Shown here piece by piece: positions 18,561 through 28,204 of a DNA stretch of 64,000 bases. Below the pieces are notes generated by a model that was given only the letters and a program-made list of their open reading frames with translations, did no database searches and was not told where the DNA came from. A program made the translations under genes and the position numbers. The first letter of the stretch is position 1; each line of letters begins with the position of its first letter. The DNA lies in NCBI GenBank assembly GCA_029780115.1, contig JAKOZG010000024.1:1-64000 (forward strand). The letters are read 5' to 3'. The DNA comes from Thermotogota bacterium (GTDB lineage Bacteria; Thermotogota; Thermotogae; Petrotogales; Petrotogaceae).

Positions 18561-18590
18561 TAAACGAAAATAAACGAGATTGAACGAAAA
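18561..18590 (-). promoter_or_regulatory. Three 10-bp iterons upstream of the GH94 -35 box
   Basis: TAAACGAAAA, TAAACGAGAT and TGAACGAAAA follow one another without gaps, starting 8 bp upstream of the -35 box. A 10-bp period places them on one face of the helix, as for activator binding. They were not seen at the other two promoters. Confidence 0.5.
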
Positions 18591-18666
18591 TATATTAAAT
18601 TACTTGTGAAAATTATAGTTTTTTGCTCTCAAACATCCATTGCTTTTTGAATTTAAAAACTTTAAA

Positions 18667-18693
18667 AAAGAAGGGCACTTTTCGCCCTTCTTT
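18667..18693 (-). terminator. Intrinsic terminator of the GH13 gene
   Basis: The 10-bp stem AAAGAAGGGC/GCCCTTCTTT with a 7-nt loop is followed by a T-run on the minus strand. It lies about 60 nt beyond the stop of the 18751-20778 gene. Confidence 0.9.
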
Positions 18694-18750
18694 AGTTTTG
18701 GTTTAAGTTTAAAACCAGAAATATATAGATAAAATGACCTGAATTGTTTA

Positions 18751-20778
18751 TTATTCAATAAAAAATACTCTTGCTTCACCTGGGTTAACGGTGACTCTTA
18801 AATGAGCATCATGAATCTCCCAATTACTCTCTCCTCTTCTATAATTTTCCAACCTAGTATAGACTTTATGTCTACTTCTCCATGTATGATATCCAACATC
18901 AATATCAAAATAATAAGGATTCTTAAAATCCACATTTATTGGAATGACAATACCTTTTTTGCCGTCCCACCAGAACATGACAAAAGCCTTTTCACCAAAA
19001 TCGATAAATCTGTAATTTTTTACATCCTTTAAAATATCTTTACATTCTTCTTTTAAATCTCCCAACAAAGTCATCAATTTTACCATATGATGGCTCGTAT
19101 CCCAATGTAAAACATACCAATCGAAGAAAGCTAATTTACCATAAAACTGATCCGTGGGAGGCAAATTTTTAAATCTTTCCTCCATAGGATCTTCAACATC
19201 CAATCCCGTATTCATCGGTTGAGGTTCAAAAATTTCGTATCCTGAGTTAATAAAAGTAATCCCATTAGGTAAAAAAGTATTTACAACAGCTGTTAACTTC
19301 GAGAAAGTTTCTCCACCTTTTCTTGTAACAGCTCTAGGCGTGTCTGGCGTTTCGGCTGTTGCAAAAGTAGGTAAAGAAAGGTTAGGCGTAACTTCAGAAA
19401 TAAACTTCTTAAATTCCCCTTCTTCTATCCTCGGTTCTGCCCACCAGGAATTACCTAAAATTCCGTCGTATCCGCTCTTTTTAGCTTTCAAGTGATTATC
19501 CATATTCAACTCTTCTGCTATTATTACAAAAGCAGGATCGTACTCCTTAACCCTTCTAATAATTTCATGCTCTAACTCGTCTGGTAAAGCATGTCCCATA
19601 TCCAACCGGGCTCCGTCTATACCATAATTTTTTTGATAAAAAGGCATGATATTTGCAATAACATCCCAAAGCTCTTCATTCTTAATTTCACCAGGAAAAA
19701 GGCTCGCCTTAACTACATCAAAAAGTACATAAGGAGGCTGATTTTCATCTATGTACTTTAAAGCTTCCGTTGGATGTGATAAATACAACCTCAAGAATGT
19801 GACATCTTCCCATGCGGGTTGAGGATCATTTACCCAATCAGAAAAACCAGGCACAGTTATAACCCTAAACTCTTTTACTATTTCATCCAAAAAGTCTGGA
19901 TTATCTTTGTTTTTCTTAACAAAATTCTCCCATCTCACAGGGTCTTTAGTTTTAGGATCCCAATCAAATTTTTTAAGGTGTTTTTTCACTTCTTCATTGT
20001 TGTAAATTATCTCCAAATTCTCTTTACTGGGTTGAACAAAACCCAAACCCTCGACTCTTGGAGGAGCAAAACCATTCATTTCATCTATATCAATCCAATA
20101 AAACCAATCAGGATGTTCAATTATTAAATTGTTATCCCTTGCAGCAGTTCGAGGAACAAAATCAAGCATAACCCTCATCCCTGCCATATGAGCTGCTTCA
20201 ACAAAGGCTGCAAACTCTTGATCACTTGAAAAGTTGTTCCCCAATAATGTATCATGATAGCTCTTTTCTATCTTAAAGAAATCTTTCACAGAATAAGGAG
20301 AACCTACTTCTCCCTTTTTAAATTTATCGCTAGATTGAGTAACTGGAAGCAAATAAATACAATTTACATTGTATTGAGCAAAATAAGGAATCAAAATTAT
20401 CATTTTTAAAAAAGTTCCTGATTCCGTGTATCCTTTCTCATCTATAGGAACAAAAAGCGTTTTTTGATCGTGAACATAAGCAGCAGTAGCCCGAACAAAT
20501 GCTCCATAGACTATATCTGTATTAATCCAATCAGAACTCTTTTCCCCATACAAAAAAGAAAGAGGTTTGGCATAATCTTTTTCTTTATCAGATTTACTAA
20601 CAATATCATCGATAATATTTGAAATGAATTCATACGGATTTACAAAAAATTTCCTCCCTGAAAGTCTTACTTTTCCACTGTATCCTTCAGGCATCCACCT
20701 TTTAGGTATTGCGTAATCTTCTTTTGCACCCTCAATCTTACTTTTTAAATATCTGTTAATTTCCAAAAGCATAGACAT
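18751..20778 (-). CDS. GH13 alpha-glucan-active enzyme, specificity unknown
   Basis: A 675-residue cytoplasmic protein with a GH13 (alpha-amylase-type) barrel. Seen: LDFVPRTAARDN as region I, GIDGARLDMGH with nucleophile Asp393, FVIIAEELN with acid/base Glu422, and TAETPDTPRA further on, probably holding the third acid. Long insertions separate the first strands (about residues 200-330), and a C-terminal beta-domain ends GEARVFFIE. No signal peptide is visible. The subfamily is not one I recognise; amylase, glucanotransferase or maltogenic activity are all possible. It has its own terminator, and its upstream region carries a degenerate palindromic repeat. It probably handles internal alpha-glucan rather than the imported beta-glucan. 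Confidence 0.85.
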   Translation of the reverse strand: MSMLLEINRYLKSKIEGAKEDYAIPKRWMPEGYSGKVRLSGRKFFVNPYEFISNIIDDIVSKSDKEKDYAKPLSFLYGEKSSDWINTDIVYGAFVRATAAYVHDQKTLFVPIDEKGYTESGTFLKMIILIPYFAQYNVNCIYLLPVTQSSDKFKKGEVGSPYSVKDFFKIEKSYHDTLLGNNFSSDQEFAAFVEAAHMAGMRVMLDFVPRTAARDNNLIIEHPDWFYWIDIDEMNGFAPPRVEGLGFVQPSKENLEIIYNNEEVKKHLKKFDWDPKTKDPVRWENFVKKNKDNPDFLDEIVKEFRVITVPGFSDWVNDPQPAWEDVTFLRLYLSHPTEALKYIDENQPPYVLFDVVKASLFPGEIKNEELWDVIANIMPFYQKNYGIDGARLDMGHALPDELEHEIIRRVKEYDPAFVIIAEELNMDNHLKAKKSGYDGILGNSWWAEPRIEEGEFKKFISEVTPNLSLPTFATAETPDTPRAVTRKGGETFSKLTAVVNTFLPNGITFINSGYEIFEPQPMNTGLDVEDPMEERFKNLPPTDQFYGKLAFFDWYVLHWDTSHHMVKLMTLLGDLKEECKDILKDVKNYRFIDFGEKAFVMFWWDGKKGIVIPINVDFKNPYYFDIDVGYHTWRSRHKVYTRLENYRRGESNWEIHDAHLRVTVNPGEARVFFIE

Positions 20779-21109
20779 GATAACTTTCGCCCTCTCTTTA
20801 AAATTTATTTAAATACCTTTGAGATTTTAGTGAACATCGATCGAACGGGGGGAACCTGTTTTGGGGTTTTGGACGCGCTATAGCACGTCTCTACTGCTCT
20901 TAAATCAAGATTTTGAAGGATCTTTAATCATAAAAATTGAATGTTCCTACAATTAAATACGGTTATCTAGAAATCACTGAGTAGTCGAACGCGCAAACGT
21001 CTCTGAACTTTCAAGTTCGCAATGTAGTTTGTTCGCTACACACTTTCCGCCAATCAAAATCTAATACTTAATTGACATTTCAAGTCGCATTAGAAGGGTG
21101 TTTTTTAAA
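20779..21109. other. Intergenic region with repeat remnants
   Basis: About 330 nt upstream of the GH13 gene and downstream of tRNA-Ser. It holds one palindromic repeat (20871-20894) and a second degenerate fragment, GAACGCGCAAACGTCTCTG (about 20988-21006). No open frame with a ribosome site was seen. The GH13 promoter must lie here but no consensus stands out. Confidence 0.4.
20871..20894 (-). repeat. Copy of the GTAGAGAC palindromic repeat
   Basis: GGACGCGCTATAGCACGTC followed by TCTAC. It is an almost perfect palindrome and is inverted relative to the clusters at 43.7 and 47.8 kb. Confidence 0.7.
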
Positions 21110-21198
21110 TGGCGGAGGCGGTGGGACTCGAACCCACAAGGGGATAAACCCCACCGGTTTTCGAGACCGGCCCCTTAGCCAATTCGGTGCACGCCTCC
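21110..21198 (-). tRNA. tRNA-Ser (anticodon CGA)
   Basis: An 89-nt class II tRNA including an encoded CCA. Acceptor stem GGAGGCG/CGCCTCC; anticodon stem CCGGT/ACCGG with loop CTCGAAA (CGA, reads UCG). The long variable arm TGGGGTTTATCCCCTT and T-arm TGGGTTCGAGTCCCA are typical of serine tRNAs. Confidence 0.97.
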
Positions 21199-21241
21199 TC
21201 TATCAATCTTACTATTGTTAAACATTGTAATATCCACAATG

Positions 21242-21270
21242 ATTATAACTTTTTAAAAACCAAATGTCAA
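21242..21270 (-). promoter_or_regulatory. Consensus promoter of tRNA-Ser
   Basis: On the minus strand, a perfect TTGACA and perfect TATAAT are separated by 17 nt, 43 nt before the tRNA. The -35 box overlaps the last codons of the upstream DUF192 gene. Confidence 0.85.
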
Positions 21271-21743
21271 TCGATTAATTCTTTCTTGGTTTCCCAAAAA
21301 ATTCTAGCCCCTGGTTTAAATCCATATTCTTCAAAAAAACCTACTTTTACTTCAAGAGCATATCTGAATGGTTTGTAAATTGTATATACTGGACAGTTTT
21401 GACTATAACAAGGTTCCATCGTTTTAATCTCTAAAATAACTCCTTCGCTGTTAATAAAAGCTATATCAAGTGGAATATACGTATTTTTCATCCAAAAGGC
21501 CCTTATTCCTTCAGTTGGAAAAACAAATAACATTCCATATTCTTTAGGAATATCGTTACTATACATCAACCCTAAACTTTGTAATTCGTCGTTATCTGCA
21601 ATTTCAATAGGTATAGTTATAGATTTGCCATCCTGTGAAATTGTTAGTTCACCTTTTGGAAACACTGGTAAATTAATATCTTGGGATATTAGCAAGATAG
21701 AAAAAGAAAGAAACACAAGTAAAAGAAACATATTTCTTTTCAA
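21267..21743 (-). CDS. Exported DUF192 protein
   Basis: A 158-residue protein with an N-terminal hydrophobic segment (MFLLLVFLSFSILLIS) acting as signal peptide or anchor, and a DUF192 domain over the rest. Conserved family sequences: LGLMY, GMLFVF, FWMKNTYIPLDIAFI and ALEVKVGFFEEYGFKPG. Two cysteines in PCYSQNCP may form a disulfide. The role of the family is unknown. The frame is open 18 codons upstream, but the TTG at 21743 has AGAGGG at 8 nt and opens directly into the signal peptide, so it is preferred. It stands alone between the oxidoreductase genes and tRNA-Ser. Confidence 0.85.
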   Translation of the reverse strand: MKRNMFLLLVFLSFSILLISQDINLPVFPKGELTISQDGKSITIPIEIADNDELQSLGLMYSNDIPKEYGMLFVFPTEGIRAFWMKNTYIPLDIAFINSEGVILEIKTMEPCYSQNCPVYTIYKPFRYALEVKVGFFEEYGFKPGARIFWETKKELID

Positions 21744-21852
21744 TTTTTCATCCCTCTTTTTTATTTTTATTTTACTACAGCGCCTCCGGGATTCCAAATA
21801 TCACAGGGACCAATTACACAGCTCTTAAAACTATAACAACTTTATTTCAATA

Positions 21853-22731
21853 TTATTTCATTGCATTTATAAACATTTCCAATTCTTTTAAATCTCTCTG
21901 CCTTTTATACAATGGTTCTTTATTTTCTTTGTAAACATTTAATTGCTCTTCAAAAGTTGGTATTCCATCTTCTTCGTATATAATCCCCAATGCTAATTTA
22001 TCTTCCTGAAAAGCAATCTCAAGCGCTTTAATTTTATCCGTTGGATCATAATCATCGCCAAGCTTATATGTATGTTGATTAAACCAAGCATAGGTATTTA
22101 TTCTATTGAAAGTGACGCAAGGTTGAAATATATCAACTAAAGCATAACCCTTATGTCTAATCGCCCTTTTTATAATCTCTTTTGTACCTTTCACATCACC
22201 TACAAAAGCCCTTGCAACAAAAGTAGCCCCATTGGCAATAGCAACTGCTATCGGATTAAAAGGATCTGAAATAACCCCGTTGACTTGAACAGGTGTAACC
22301 ATACCCTTTTGAGTGGTTGGAGAAGCCTGACCTTTTGTTAACCCATAAACCCTATTATCATGAACAATATTTGTAATATCGACATTTCTTCTAATATTAT
22401 GAATAAAATGGTTTCCTCCCTCTCCGTACATATCCCCATCACCACTCTCCGCAATAACAAAGAGCTCAGGATTTGCCATTTTTATTGCAACTGCAACAGG
22501 AAGTGCTCGTCCATGTAACCCGTTAAAAGTATTATTCTTAAAATAATGAGGAATCTTTGCAGCTTGGCCTATTCCAGAAACAACTACCAAATTATTGGGA
22601 GTGATCTCTTCTAATTCTTCCAACGCTTTTTTAAGAATATTTAATATTCCAAAGTTCCCACATCCTGGACACCAAGCAATATCTAGTTCCTTTTCATTTT
22701 CAAAGGTGAAAAGATTTTGTCTGTCTGACAT
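21853..22731 (-). CDS. 2-oxoacid:ferredoxin oxidoreductase, beta subunit
   Basis: Thiamine-diphosphate-binding subunit of an oxygen-sensitive 2-oxoacid oxidoreductase that oxidises a 2-oxoacid to acyl-CoA and reduces ferredoxin. The 292 residues carry CPGCGNFG and the TPP/Mg motif in [17 protein letters not shown]. The [12 protein letters not shown] segment and the C-terminal FQPCVTFN are typical of the KorB/VorB group. The start codon overlaps the stop of the alpha subunit gene by one base, so the subunits are coupled. No ferredoxin-like delta subunit is nearby. 2-Oxoglutarate, pyruvate or branched-chain oxoacids are possible substrates; homology to KorB is the best guess. Confidence 0.92.
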   Translation of the reverse strand: MSDRQNLFTFENEKELDIAWCPGCGNFGILNILKKALEELEEITPNNLVVVSGIGQAAKIPHYFKNNTFNGLHGRALPVAVAIKMANPELFVIAESGDGDMYGEGGNHFIHNIRRNVDITNIVHDNRVYGLTKGQASPTTQKGMVTPVQVNGVISDPFNPIAVAIANGATFVARAFVGDVKGTKEIIKRAIRHKGYALVDIFQPCVTFNRINTYAWFNQHTYKLGDDYDPTDKIKALEIAFQEDKLALGIIYEEDGIPTFEEQLNVYKENKEPLYKRQRDLKELEMFINAMK

Positions 22732-24452
22732 TATAAGTCCCCCTCAATTTTTTCGTTAATTTTAATGATCAATTCTTCTACAGAAAACGGCATACCATTA
22801 TATTTAAGGATTTTCGAGTCGATACTCACTCCCGTTTCTGCCTTAAACAATCTTGCAAACTGACCAGTAGCATTATTTTCAATATCGATAACCTTTTTCG
22901 CATTTTCAAGATACTTAACAGAACCTTTATCAAGAGGAAAAACCTGAGAAAAATGAAGCATCGCTATCTTCTTGTCTTTAATATTTTCTATAGCCTCTTT
23001 TACTACATGATAGTTAGAACCCCAACAAACAATCAAATATTCATAGTTTTCATCCCCTACCAACTCAGGACTTATTATCTCATCATTAATAGCCTCAAAC
23101 TTCTTTAATCTCTTGTCTACCATCTTTACTCTTATTTCAAGATTTTCAGTTATATGTCCATGTTCATCGTGTTCATCACTATCTACTATCACAAGCCCTT
23201 TACCAAAATTAGGAATTCCTCTTGGCGATACTCCTTTAACTGCTTTACTTAAATCATACCGCTTATAATTCTCATCTGTTTCAACAAAATGCTTTTCTAT
23301 TTTAATATCCGATAAATCGAACTTTTTTACGTTTGAATATGAATCAACAAAAAACTGATCTGTCAAAATAAACACAGGCACTTGGTACTTATCTGCCATA
23401 TTAAAAGCTTTTTGAGTTAAATAAAATGCTTGTTCAAATGTCCCAGGAGCATAAACGATCCTTGGAAATTCACCGTGTCCAGCATGAACAACCAAATTCA
23501 AGGCTTCTTGAGCTGTCCGGGTAGGCAGCCCTGTTGCTGGCGCAGGTCGTTGCCCTAAATGAATCACTACAGGAGACTCAATCATCCCCGCTAACGATAC
23601 TCCTTCTTCCATAAGTGCAAAACCGCCATCAGAAGTGGTGACCATAGCCCTTCCACCAGTATACCATGACCCTAAAGCCATATTAATAGCAGCTATCTCA
23701 TCCTCTGCTTGTTCAACTACAATATCAAAATGTTTTGAAAAGTTAGCCATAGCAGTCAACACACCTGTACCAGGAGTCATGGGATAAGCAAAAATCGAAT
23801 CGCATCCTCCAGCTAATGCACCTAAGGCAACTGAATCAGTCCCACTTAATAACAAATCTTCTTTTAGATCTTCATCAGCTTCTATATCAATAATTATTTG
23901 TCCTTTATCTCGGAGTTCCTTGCCGATTTGATATCCCTTTGAAGCAGCTAGAATATTCCCTTCTACTATTTCTTTACCTTTTCTACCAAACGTTTCAACT
24001 AAATAATCTTCGATCGATTTTACTCTAATTCCAAAAAGCCCTAGAACCACTCCTACAGCAACAATATTTGCAAAAATCGGGTTCCCTAAATCATTCGCTA
24101 TTTTGAGCAATGGCACATCTATTAAATTATCCATTTCTAATTTTAATGCTTCATTATCTGCAATAATCAAAGTTTTATCAGTAACTCGTTTACCTAAATG
24201 AGTTACTGAATTTCGAGACAAAGGAATCAAAATATCAATTCTGTCTACAAAACTGTTCACAGGTCTTGAACTTACCCTAATTTCAGTAGAATTGCTTCCA
24301 CCTCTTATTCTAGACATATATTCTTTTGTAGCAAAAACATAATACCCATCTCTTTTTAAGATATAAGTTAGTAAACTTTCAATTGTTTGAATGCCTTGTC
24401 CCGCTTCTCCGGCTAAAACAATCGAAACTTCATCCTTTAAAGTTGTATTCAT
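22731..24452 (-). CDS. 2-oxoacid:ferredoxin oxidoreductase, fused gamma-alpha subunit
   Basis: A 573-residue fusion. Residues about 5-190 are the gamma domain ([29 protein letters not shown]). Residues about 200-573 are the alpha (pyrimidine-binding) domain, with [39 protein letters not shown] and a C-terminal transketolase-like domain. This gamma-alpha order is common for KorA-type enzymes of anaerobes. The ATG follows GGAGGG. It overlaps the beta subunit by one base and starts some 37 nt after the mannose-6-phosphate isomerase stop. It forms the catalytic complex with the beta subunit; reduced ferredoxin would feed hydrogenase or Rnf-type systems elsewhere. Confidence 0.92.
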   Translation of the reverse strand: MNTTLKDEVSIVLAGEAGQGIQTIESLLTYILKRDGYYVFATKEYMSRIRGGSNSTEIRVSSRPVNSFVDRIDILIPLSRNSVTHLGKRVTDKTLIIADNEALKLEMDNLIDVPLLKIANDLGNPIFANIVAVGVVLGLFGIRVKSIEDYLVETFGRKGKEIVEGNILAASKGYQIGKELRDKGQIIIDIEADEDLKEDLLLSGTDSVALGALAGGCDSIFAYPMTPGTGVLTAMANFSKHFDIVVEQAEDEIAAINMALGSWYTGGRAMVTTSDGGFALMEEGVSLAGMIESPVVIHLGQRPAPATGLPTRTAQEALNLVVHAGHGEFPRIVYAPGTFEQAFYLTQKAFNMADKYQVPVFILTDQFFVDSYSNVKKFDLSDIKIEKHFVETDENYKRYDLSKAVKGVSPRGIPNFGKGLVIVDSDEHDEHGHITENLEIRVKMVDKRLKKFEAINDEIISPELVGDENYEYLIVCWGSNYHVVKEAIENIKDKKIAMLHFSQVFPLDKGSVKYLENAKKVIDIENNATGQFARLFKAETGVSIDSKILKYNGMPFSVEELIIKINEKIEGDL

Positions 24453-24488
24453 AACTAACCCTCCATGCCCTTAGCAATTTTAAAACAT

Positions 24489-25298
24489 TCACAAATTCCA
24501 ACCATGTTCGTTTAATTTAAACTCTACAAATTCACCTTCGAAAAAATACTCTACACCTTCCGAAAGCACTATAGTTTCGAATGTTTCCAAATTTACAAAT
24601 AATCCCCACCCTCTCTTCAATTGGTTTGAAAACTTTAAAAAACTAAAATATTTTGTCTCTAAACCATCAACATTTCTGGCTAAAGCATAACTAGCCTTGA
24701 CGTTTCTTAGGACTTTTTTTGATTTTTCAACATGAATTTCTCTTGGCCTTCCCCAATCATACAATCTGTAAGTTAAATCAGAACTTTGCTGAATTTCCAA
24801 TAATAAACTATTAGGTCCAAGCGTATGGACCGTTCCAGCAGGAATAAAAATTGTATCATTTTTGTTCATTTCGTATTCTTCCAAAACATCGTCCCAGGTA
24901 TTATCATCTAGCGCTTTTAATATATTTTGATTATCGTTAGAAACCTTTATTCTGCCATGATCTTTTAAGAAAAACCAGGCTTCTGATTTACCCCATTTTT
25001 GATTTTCTAATATTTTAGCCATAACGTCATCCGGATGAAGCTGTATTGACAACCAAGAAGAAGTAGCAATTAATTTCAAAAGAAGAGGATATTGAGGAAA
25101 TAATTCACCAGGATTACCATATAATTTTCCACTATCTTTTCCAACCAATTCTGTTTCTGTATTATTCAACCCTGAGTACAACCAAACTTCACCAATTTTT
25201 TCCTCAGTTTTAACTTTGAAGATTTCATTGAGTATCTCACTGCCCCAAACTTTTTCTGAAAAAATTGGTTTTGAAAGTAGCGGCTCAGTTATTTTCAT
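24489..25298 (-). CDS. manA: Mannose-6-phosphate isomerase, class I
   Basis: Zinc-dependent interconversion of mannose 6-phosphate and fructose 6-phosphate, supplying GDP-mannose or allowing mannose use. The 269 residues are short for the class but close to Bacillus-type ManA. Seen: QLHPDD with zinc ligands, FLKDHGRIKV, FIPAGTVHTLG, EIQQSSDLTYRLYDWGR and a small cupin-like C-terminal part. The ATG has AGGAGG at 8-9 nt. It lies just upstream of the oxidoreductase genes, possibly co-transcribed. The zinc-binding Glu of the EIQQ motif and the Arg of DWGR are both present. Confidence 0.9.
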   Translation of the reverse strand: MKITEPLLSKPIFSEKVWGSEILNEIFKVKTEEKIGEVWLYSGLNNTETELVGKDSGKLYGNPGELFPQYPLLLKLIATSSWLSIQLHPDDVMAKILENQKWGKSEAWFFLKDHGRIKVSNDNQNILKALDDNTWDDVLEEYEMNKNDTIFIPAGTVHTLGPNSLLLEIQQSSDLTYRLYDWGRPREIHVEKSKKVLRNVKASYALARNVDGLETKYFSFLKFSNQLKRGWGLFVNLETFETIVLSEGVEYFFEGEFVEFKLNEHGWNL

Positions 25299-25384
25299 CT
25301 ACATTTTCCTCCTATGGTGAAAAATAGTGTTTCGAAAAAATTATAAGAATCACGATTATAATTGAGAATAGGGGGGGCTACTCA

Positions 25385-26047
25385 TCAAAAAGCCTTTTCA
25401 AGTACAATATCTTTTTTGGTACGCATATTTGCAAGGTATTGATCATACTTTACATTTAACCAACTCATAGTATATAGAATCTTCTCCTCATACGGTTGTG
25501 AACCACCGTTATATAAACTATAAGCCTCATCTTCACCGTAGCGTATTTTTAGATCATACAAATATAGAGCAGCTGTAATAATTTGAACATCCGCTCTTTC
25601 TTTAATATTATCCCAATACCACGGTGAAAGAAAATCGATACCCTCATAAATTTCTAAATATTGATATTTCAAGTACCAATATGTCGGGGCTTGAATTTGA
25701 AAATATCCTAAACTATTACCATTATCGCCCTTGATATTTTCGAAATTTGTCTCAACTATACCGATTGCAAGAAGCTCTATAGGAGTCACTAGTTCTCTAA
25801 GCTCGGGCATTTGGTTATAAAGGAATAAAAGGGCACCAACCATTTCACTGACGACCTTTTCGCCCACTTTGGTAAATTTCGTCAAATAATCCTCAAAAAA
25901 ACCAACTTGTACCAAAATTTTATCTTCAACGTATTCATATTTTGTTGCTTCAAAATAAATTATCAGAACTATGGAAAAAACCAGTAATGCAAAAATACCA
26001 AACAAAATCAAATATTTCCTTTCTTTAAAGAAATTATTAAAATTCAT
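25385..26047 (-). CDS. Membrane-anchored lytic transglycosylase (SLT-like)
   Basis: A 220-residue protein with one N-terminal membrane helix (about 11-31) and an SLT lysozyme-like domain (about 88-200). Seen: AIGIVETNF with catalytic Glu99, NSLGYFQIQ matching the SLT glycine-glutamine motif, a region around ADVQIITAALYLYDL, and the closing LYNGG sequence. It should cleave peptidoglycan between MurNAc and GlcNAc in the periplasm. The start follows AGGGAG. It is not obviously co-transcribed with manA (about 85 nt between). A peptidoglycan remodelling role is inferred. Confidence 0.85.
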   Translation of the reverse strand: MNFNNFFKERKYLILFGIFALLVFSIVLIIYFEATKYEYVEDKILVQVGFFEDYLTKFTKVGEKVVSEMVGALLFLYNQMPELRELVTPIELLAIGIVETNFENIKGDNGNSLGYFQIQAPTYWYLKYQYLEIYEGIDFLSPWYWDNIKERADVQIITAALYLYDLKIRYGEDEAYSLYNGGSQPYEEKILYTMSWLNVKYDQYLANMRTKKDIVLEKAF

Positions 26048-26420
26048 AGAGAGCTCTCCCTTCTAAAAACCCTAATATGGTAGAAGAACCTTGGTGAAAT
26101 CCGCATATTTTAATTGTTTGAGGGACTAAATATTTAACTATTAAGGAACAATAAACTCTCATGATTCAATTATATCATATTTTAAAATAACTGCTTTTTT
26201 AAACAATTTTAAACTAAAACATTAAAAAAGGGCTTTCTTAATAGAAACTTAATAAAAATATCTTTCTTGAATTAAATATTTATAAAAAGTTTTCTTTCCT
26301 GTTCCTTATTTATGTTACAATATATAAGAAACTAGAGACTAAAAATATTCGCTATAACATAACGCTAACTCAACGAAATTCCAACTATTCAAATAAAAAT
26401 TACAATAAAGGAGTATTTAG
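26048..26420. other. Divergent AT-rich intergenic region
   Basis: About 370 nt between the leftward transglycosylase and the rightward EcfT gene. It probably holds promoters for both; TACAAT near 26318 is a possible -10 for EcfT, without a clear -35. I see no repeat, hairpin or small gene. Confidence 0.4.
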
Positions 26421-27212
26421 ATGCTCTCAGATAACATTGCAATAGGGAGATATGTTGAAAAAGATTCATTTATGCATTCATTAGATCCAAGAGTCAAGCT
26501 TTTAGGACTTTTTGTACTCGCTGGATTTGCTTTTTCAATTAATAGTTTTATTGACGTAGCTCTTATGTTTGTATATACCTTAGTCTTGATGATTCTATCA
26601 GAATTAAGTTTAAGATTCTATTTAAAATCTCTAAAATCAGTGTGGTTCATTGTTATTTTTGCCTTTGTTATTCAATTGTTTACTAGAGGTGGCAATACAA
26701 TTTTTCAAATTGGTTTCATTAGAATCAGCGATGTAGGACTATTCAATGCATTCATTATAACTTTTAGAATAATATTCGCTGTTCTATTGGCTTCAGTTTT
26801 AACCCTAACAACTTCACCAACTTCGCTTGCTCACGCACTTGAAGATGTACTTCGCTGGTTTTTTGTTCCCAAAAGATTTGCGCATGAAATTGCCATGGTT
26901 ATGACCATTGCTATTAGGTTCATTCCAGTGATTGCAAGCGAAGCCGATAGAATAATGAAAGCGCAACTCAGTAGAGGTGCAAATTTTGATGACCGAAAAT
27001 TTTCAGGAAGAATCAAAGGAGCAATTTCAATTATAGTTCCTCTCTTAGTTTCTGCCCTCAGAAGGGCCGAAGATCTTAGTATAGCAATGGAAGCAAGGGG
27101 ATACAACGGATGGGAAGGAAGAACAAGATTCAAACAATTTAAGTGGGAGTTAAAAGATACATTATTCTTAATTTCTTTTTGTGTTCTTTGTTTTGTAATA
27201 ATTTTTGTATAA
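26421..27212 (+). CDS. ecfT: Energy-coupling factor transporter T component
   Basis: Membrane scaffold of an ECF vitamin/metal importer, 263 residues. Seen: an N-terminal LDPRVKLLGLF segment, several membrane helices in the first 125 residues, and the two coupling-helix motifs containing SRGAN and EARGY that contact the EcfA ATPases. The C-terminus ends in a further helix. The ATG has AAGGAG at 7 nt. EcfA genes and S components are not in the window, so it acts as a shared module encoded apart from them. It is followed after 40 nt by the radical SAM gene. Confidence 0.92.
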   Translation: MLSDNIAIGRYVEKDSFMHSLDPRVKLLGLFVLAGFAFSINSFIDVALMFVYTLVLMILSELSLRFYLKSLKSVWFIVIFAFVIQLFTRGGNTIFQIGFIRISDVGLFNAFIITFRIIFAVLLASVLTLTTSPTSLAHALEDVLRWFFVPKRFAHEIAMVMTIAIRFIPVIASEADRIMKAQLSRGANFDDRKFSGRIKGAISIIVPLLVSALRRAEDLSIAMEARGYNGWEGRTRFKQFKWELKDTLFLISFCVLCFVIIFV

Positions 27213-27252
27213 TATATGATATTACCCTGTATGTAGAAGGTGATATAACACG

Positions 27253-28200
27253 ATGAATTTCAAATATATATACGGCCCAATTCCATCTCGCAGATTAGGT
27301 CGTTCATTAGGAATCAGCCCTATTCCCTTTGGAACATGCAACCTGTCATGTGTTTACTGTCAACTTGGGCGAACCATAAATATGATAAATGAAAGAAGAG
27401 AATTTTTTCCAGTTGAAGAAATAATAAAAGAATTTAAAGAATATTCTCTTAACGGATTTGGTGATGTTGATTTCGTCACAATAGTCGGTGAAGGAGAGCC
27501 ATTACTGTACTCAAAAATCGGAGAATTAATCTCTCAAATACGAGAAATTACTGATAAACCGATCGCTGTAATAACAAATGGTATACTACTGTCAGATAAA
27601 AATGTATGGGAAGAATTAATGCAAGCAGATGTAATAATGCCAACATTAGACGCGTATGATAAAGAAACATTCAAAAAAATAAATCGACCACACAAAAGCA
27701 TCTCATTTGAAGAATACGTAAACGGTTTGATAGAATTTTCTAAAGTATATCAAGGCAAAATTTGGCTTGAATTCATGCTGGTAAAAGATATCAATGACAG
27801 TGAAGAATCGTTAAGGAAAATTAAAGAAATTTTTGATAAAATAACATACGATAGGATTTACATTAATGTACCAGTTAGACCACCTGCAGAGAAATGGGTT
27901 GAAATGCCTGATAAAAAAAGTATCGAATTAGCAGAAGAAATTTTAGGTGGAATAGCTATCGATCATTTAGCAAAAAACGAATTTTACAGTGCAATAGATG
28001 ACGATTATGAAGCTCTAATAAGTATAATAAAAAGACATCCAATGAACCAATATGAAATTAAAAGCTTTTTGGAAAGCCGCAACTGTAAAAATATTAACGA
28101 AATAATGGAACGATTAGAAAAAGAAGAGAGCATCGAAGTGATCAACTACAAAGGCTTAAAGATTTACAGGTTAAAAAGATTAAAAGCATCTAGGAGGTAA
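27253..28200 (+). CDS. Radical SAM protein (COG0731 type) with C-terminal winged helix
   Basis: A 315-residue iron-sulfur protein. Residues about 1-215 form the radical SAM domain: PIPSRRLGRSLGI at the N-terminus, the cluster motif CNLSCVYC and VGEGEPLLY in the SAM-binding region. The last 90 residues (HPMNQYEIKSFLESR onward, ending KGLKIYRLKR) look like a winged helix. It resembles the COG0731 family related to wybutosine enzyme TYW1, whose members in Bacteria have no firmly known reaction. It sits 40 nt after ecfT and 4 nt before ftsH, so it is probably in their operon. Confidence 0.87.
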   Translation: MNFKYIYGPIPSRRLGRSLGISPIPFGTCNLSCVYCQLGRTINMINERREFFPVEEIIKEFKEYSLNGFGDVDFVTIVGEGEPLLYSKIGELISQIREITDKPIAVITNGILLSDKNVWEELMQADVIMPTLDAYDKETFKKINRPHKSISFEEYVNGLIEFSKVYQGKIWLEFMLVKDINDSEESLRKIKEIFDKITYDRIYINVPVRPPAEKWVEMPDKKSIELAEEILGGIAIDHLAKNEFYSAIDDDYEALISIIKRHPMNQYEIKSFLESRNCKNINEIMERLEKEESIEVINYKGLKIYRLKRLKASRR

Positions 28201-28204
28201 CCAA

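Larger units (their letters stand above)
18345..18660. other. Regulatory region of the GH94 gene
   Basis: About 315 nt without a gene, between the GH94 start and the terminator of the GH13 gene. It holds the GH94 promoter (18525-18553) and the 10-bp iterons (18561-18590). The leader from about 18518 to 18345 is very AT-rich and shows no stable hairpin. Confidence 0.5.
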
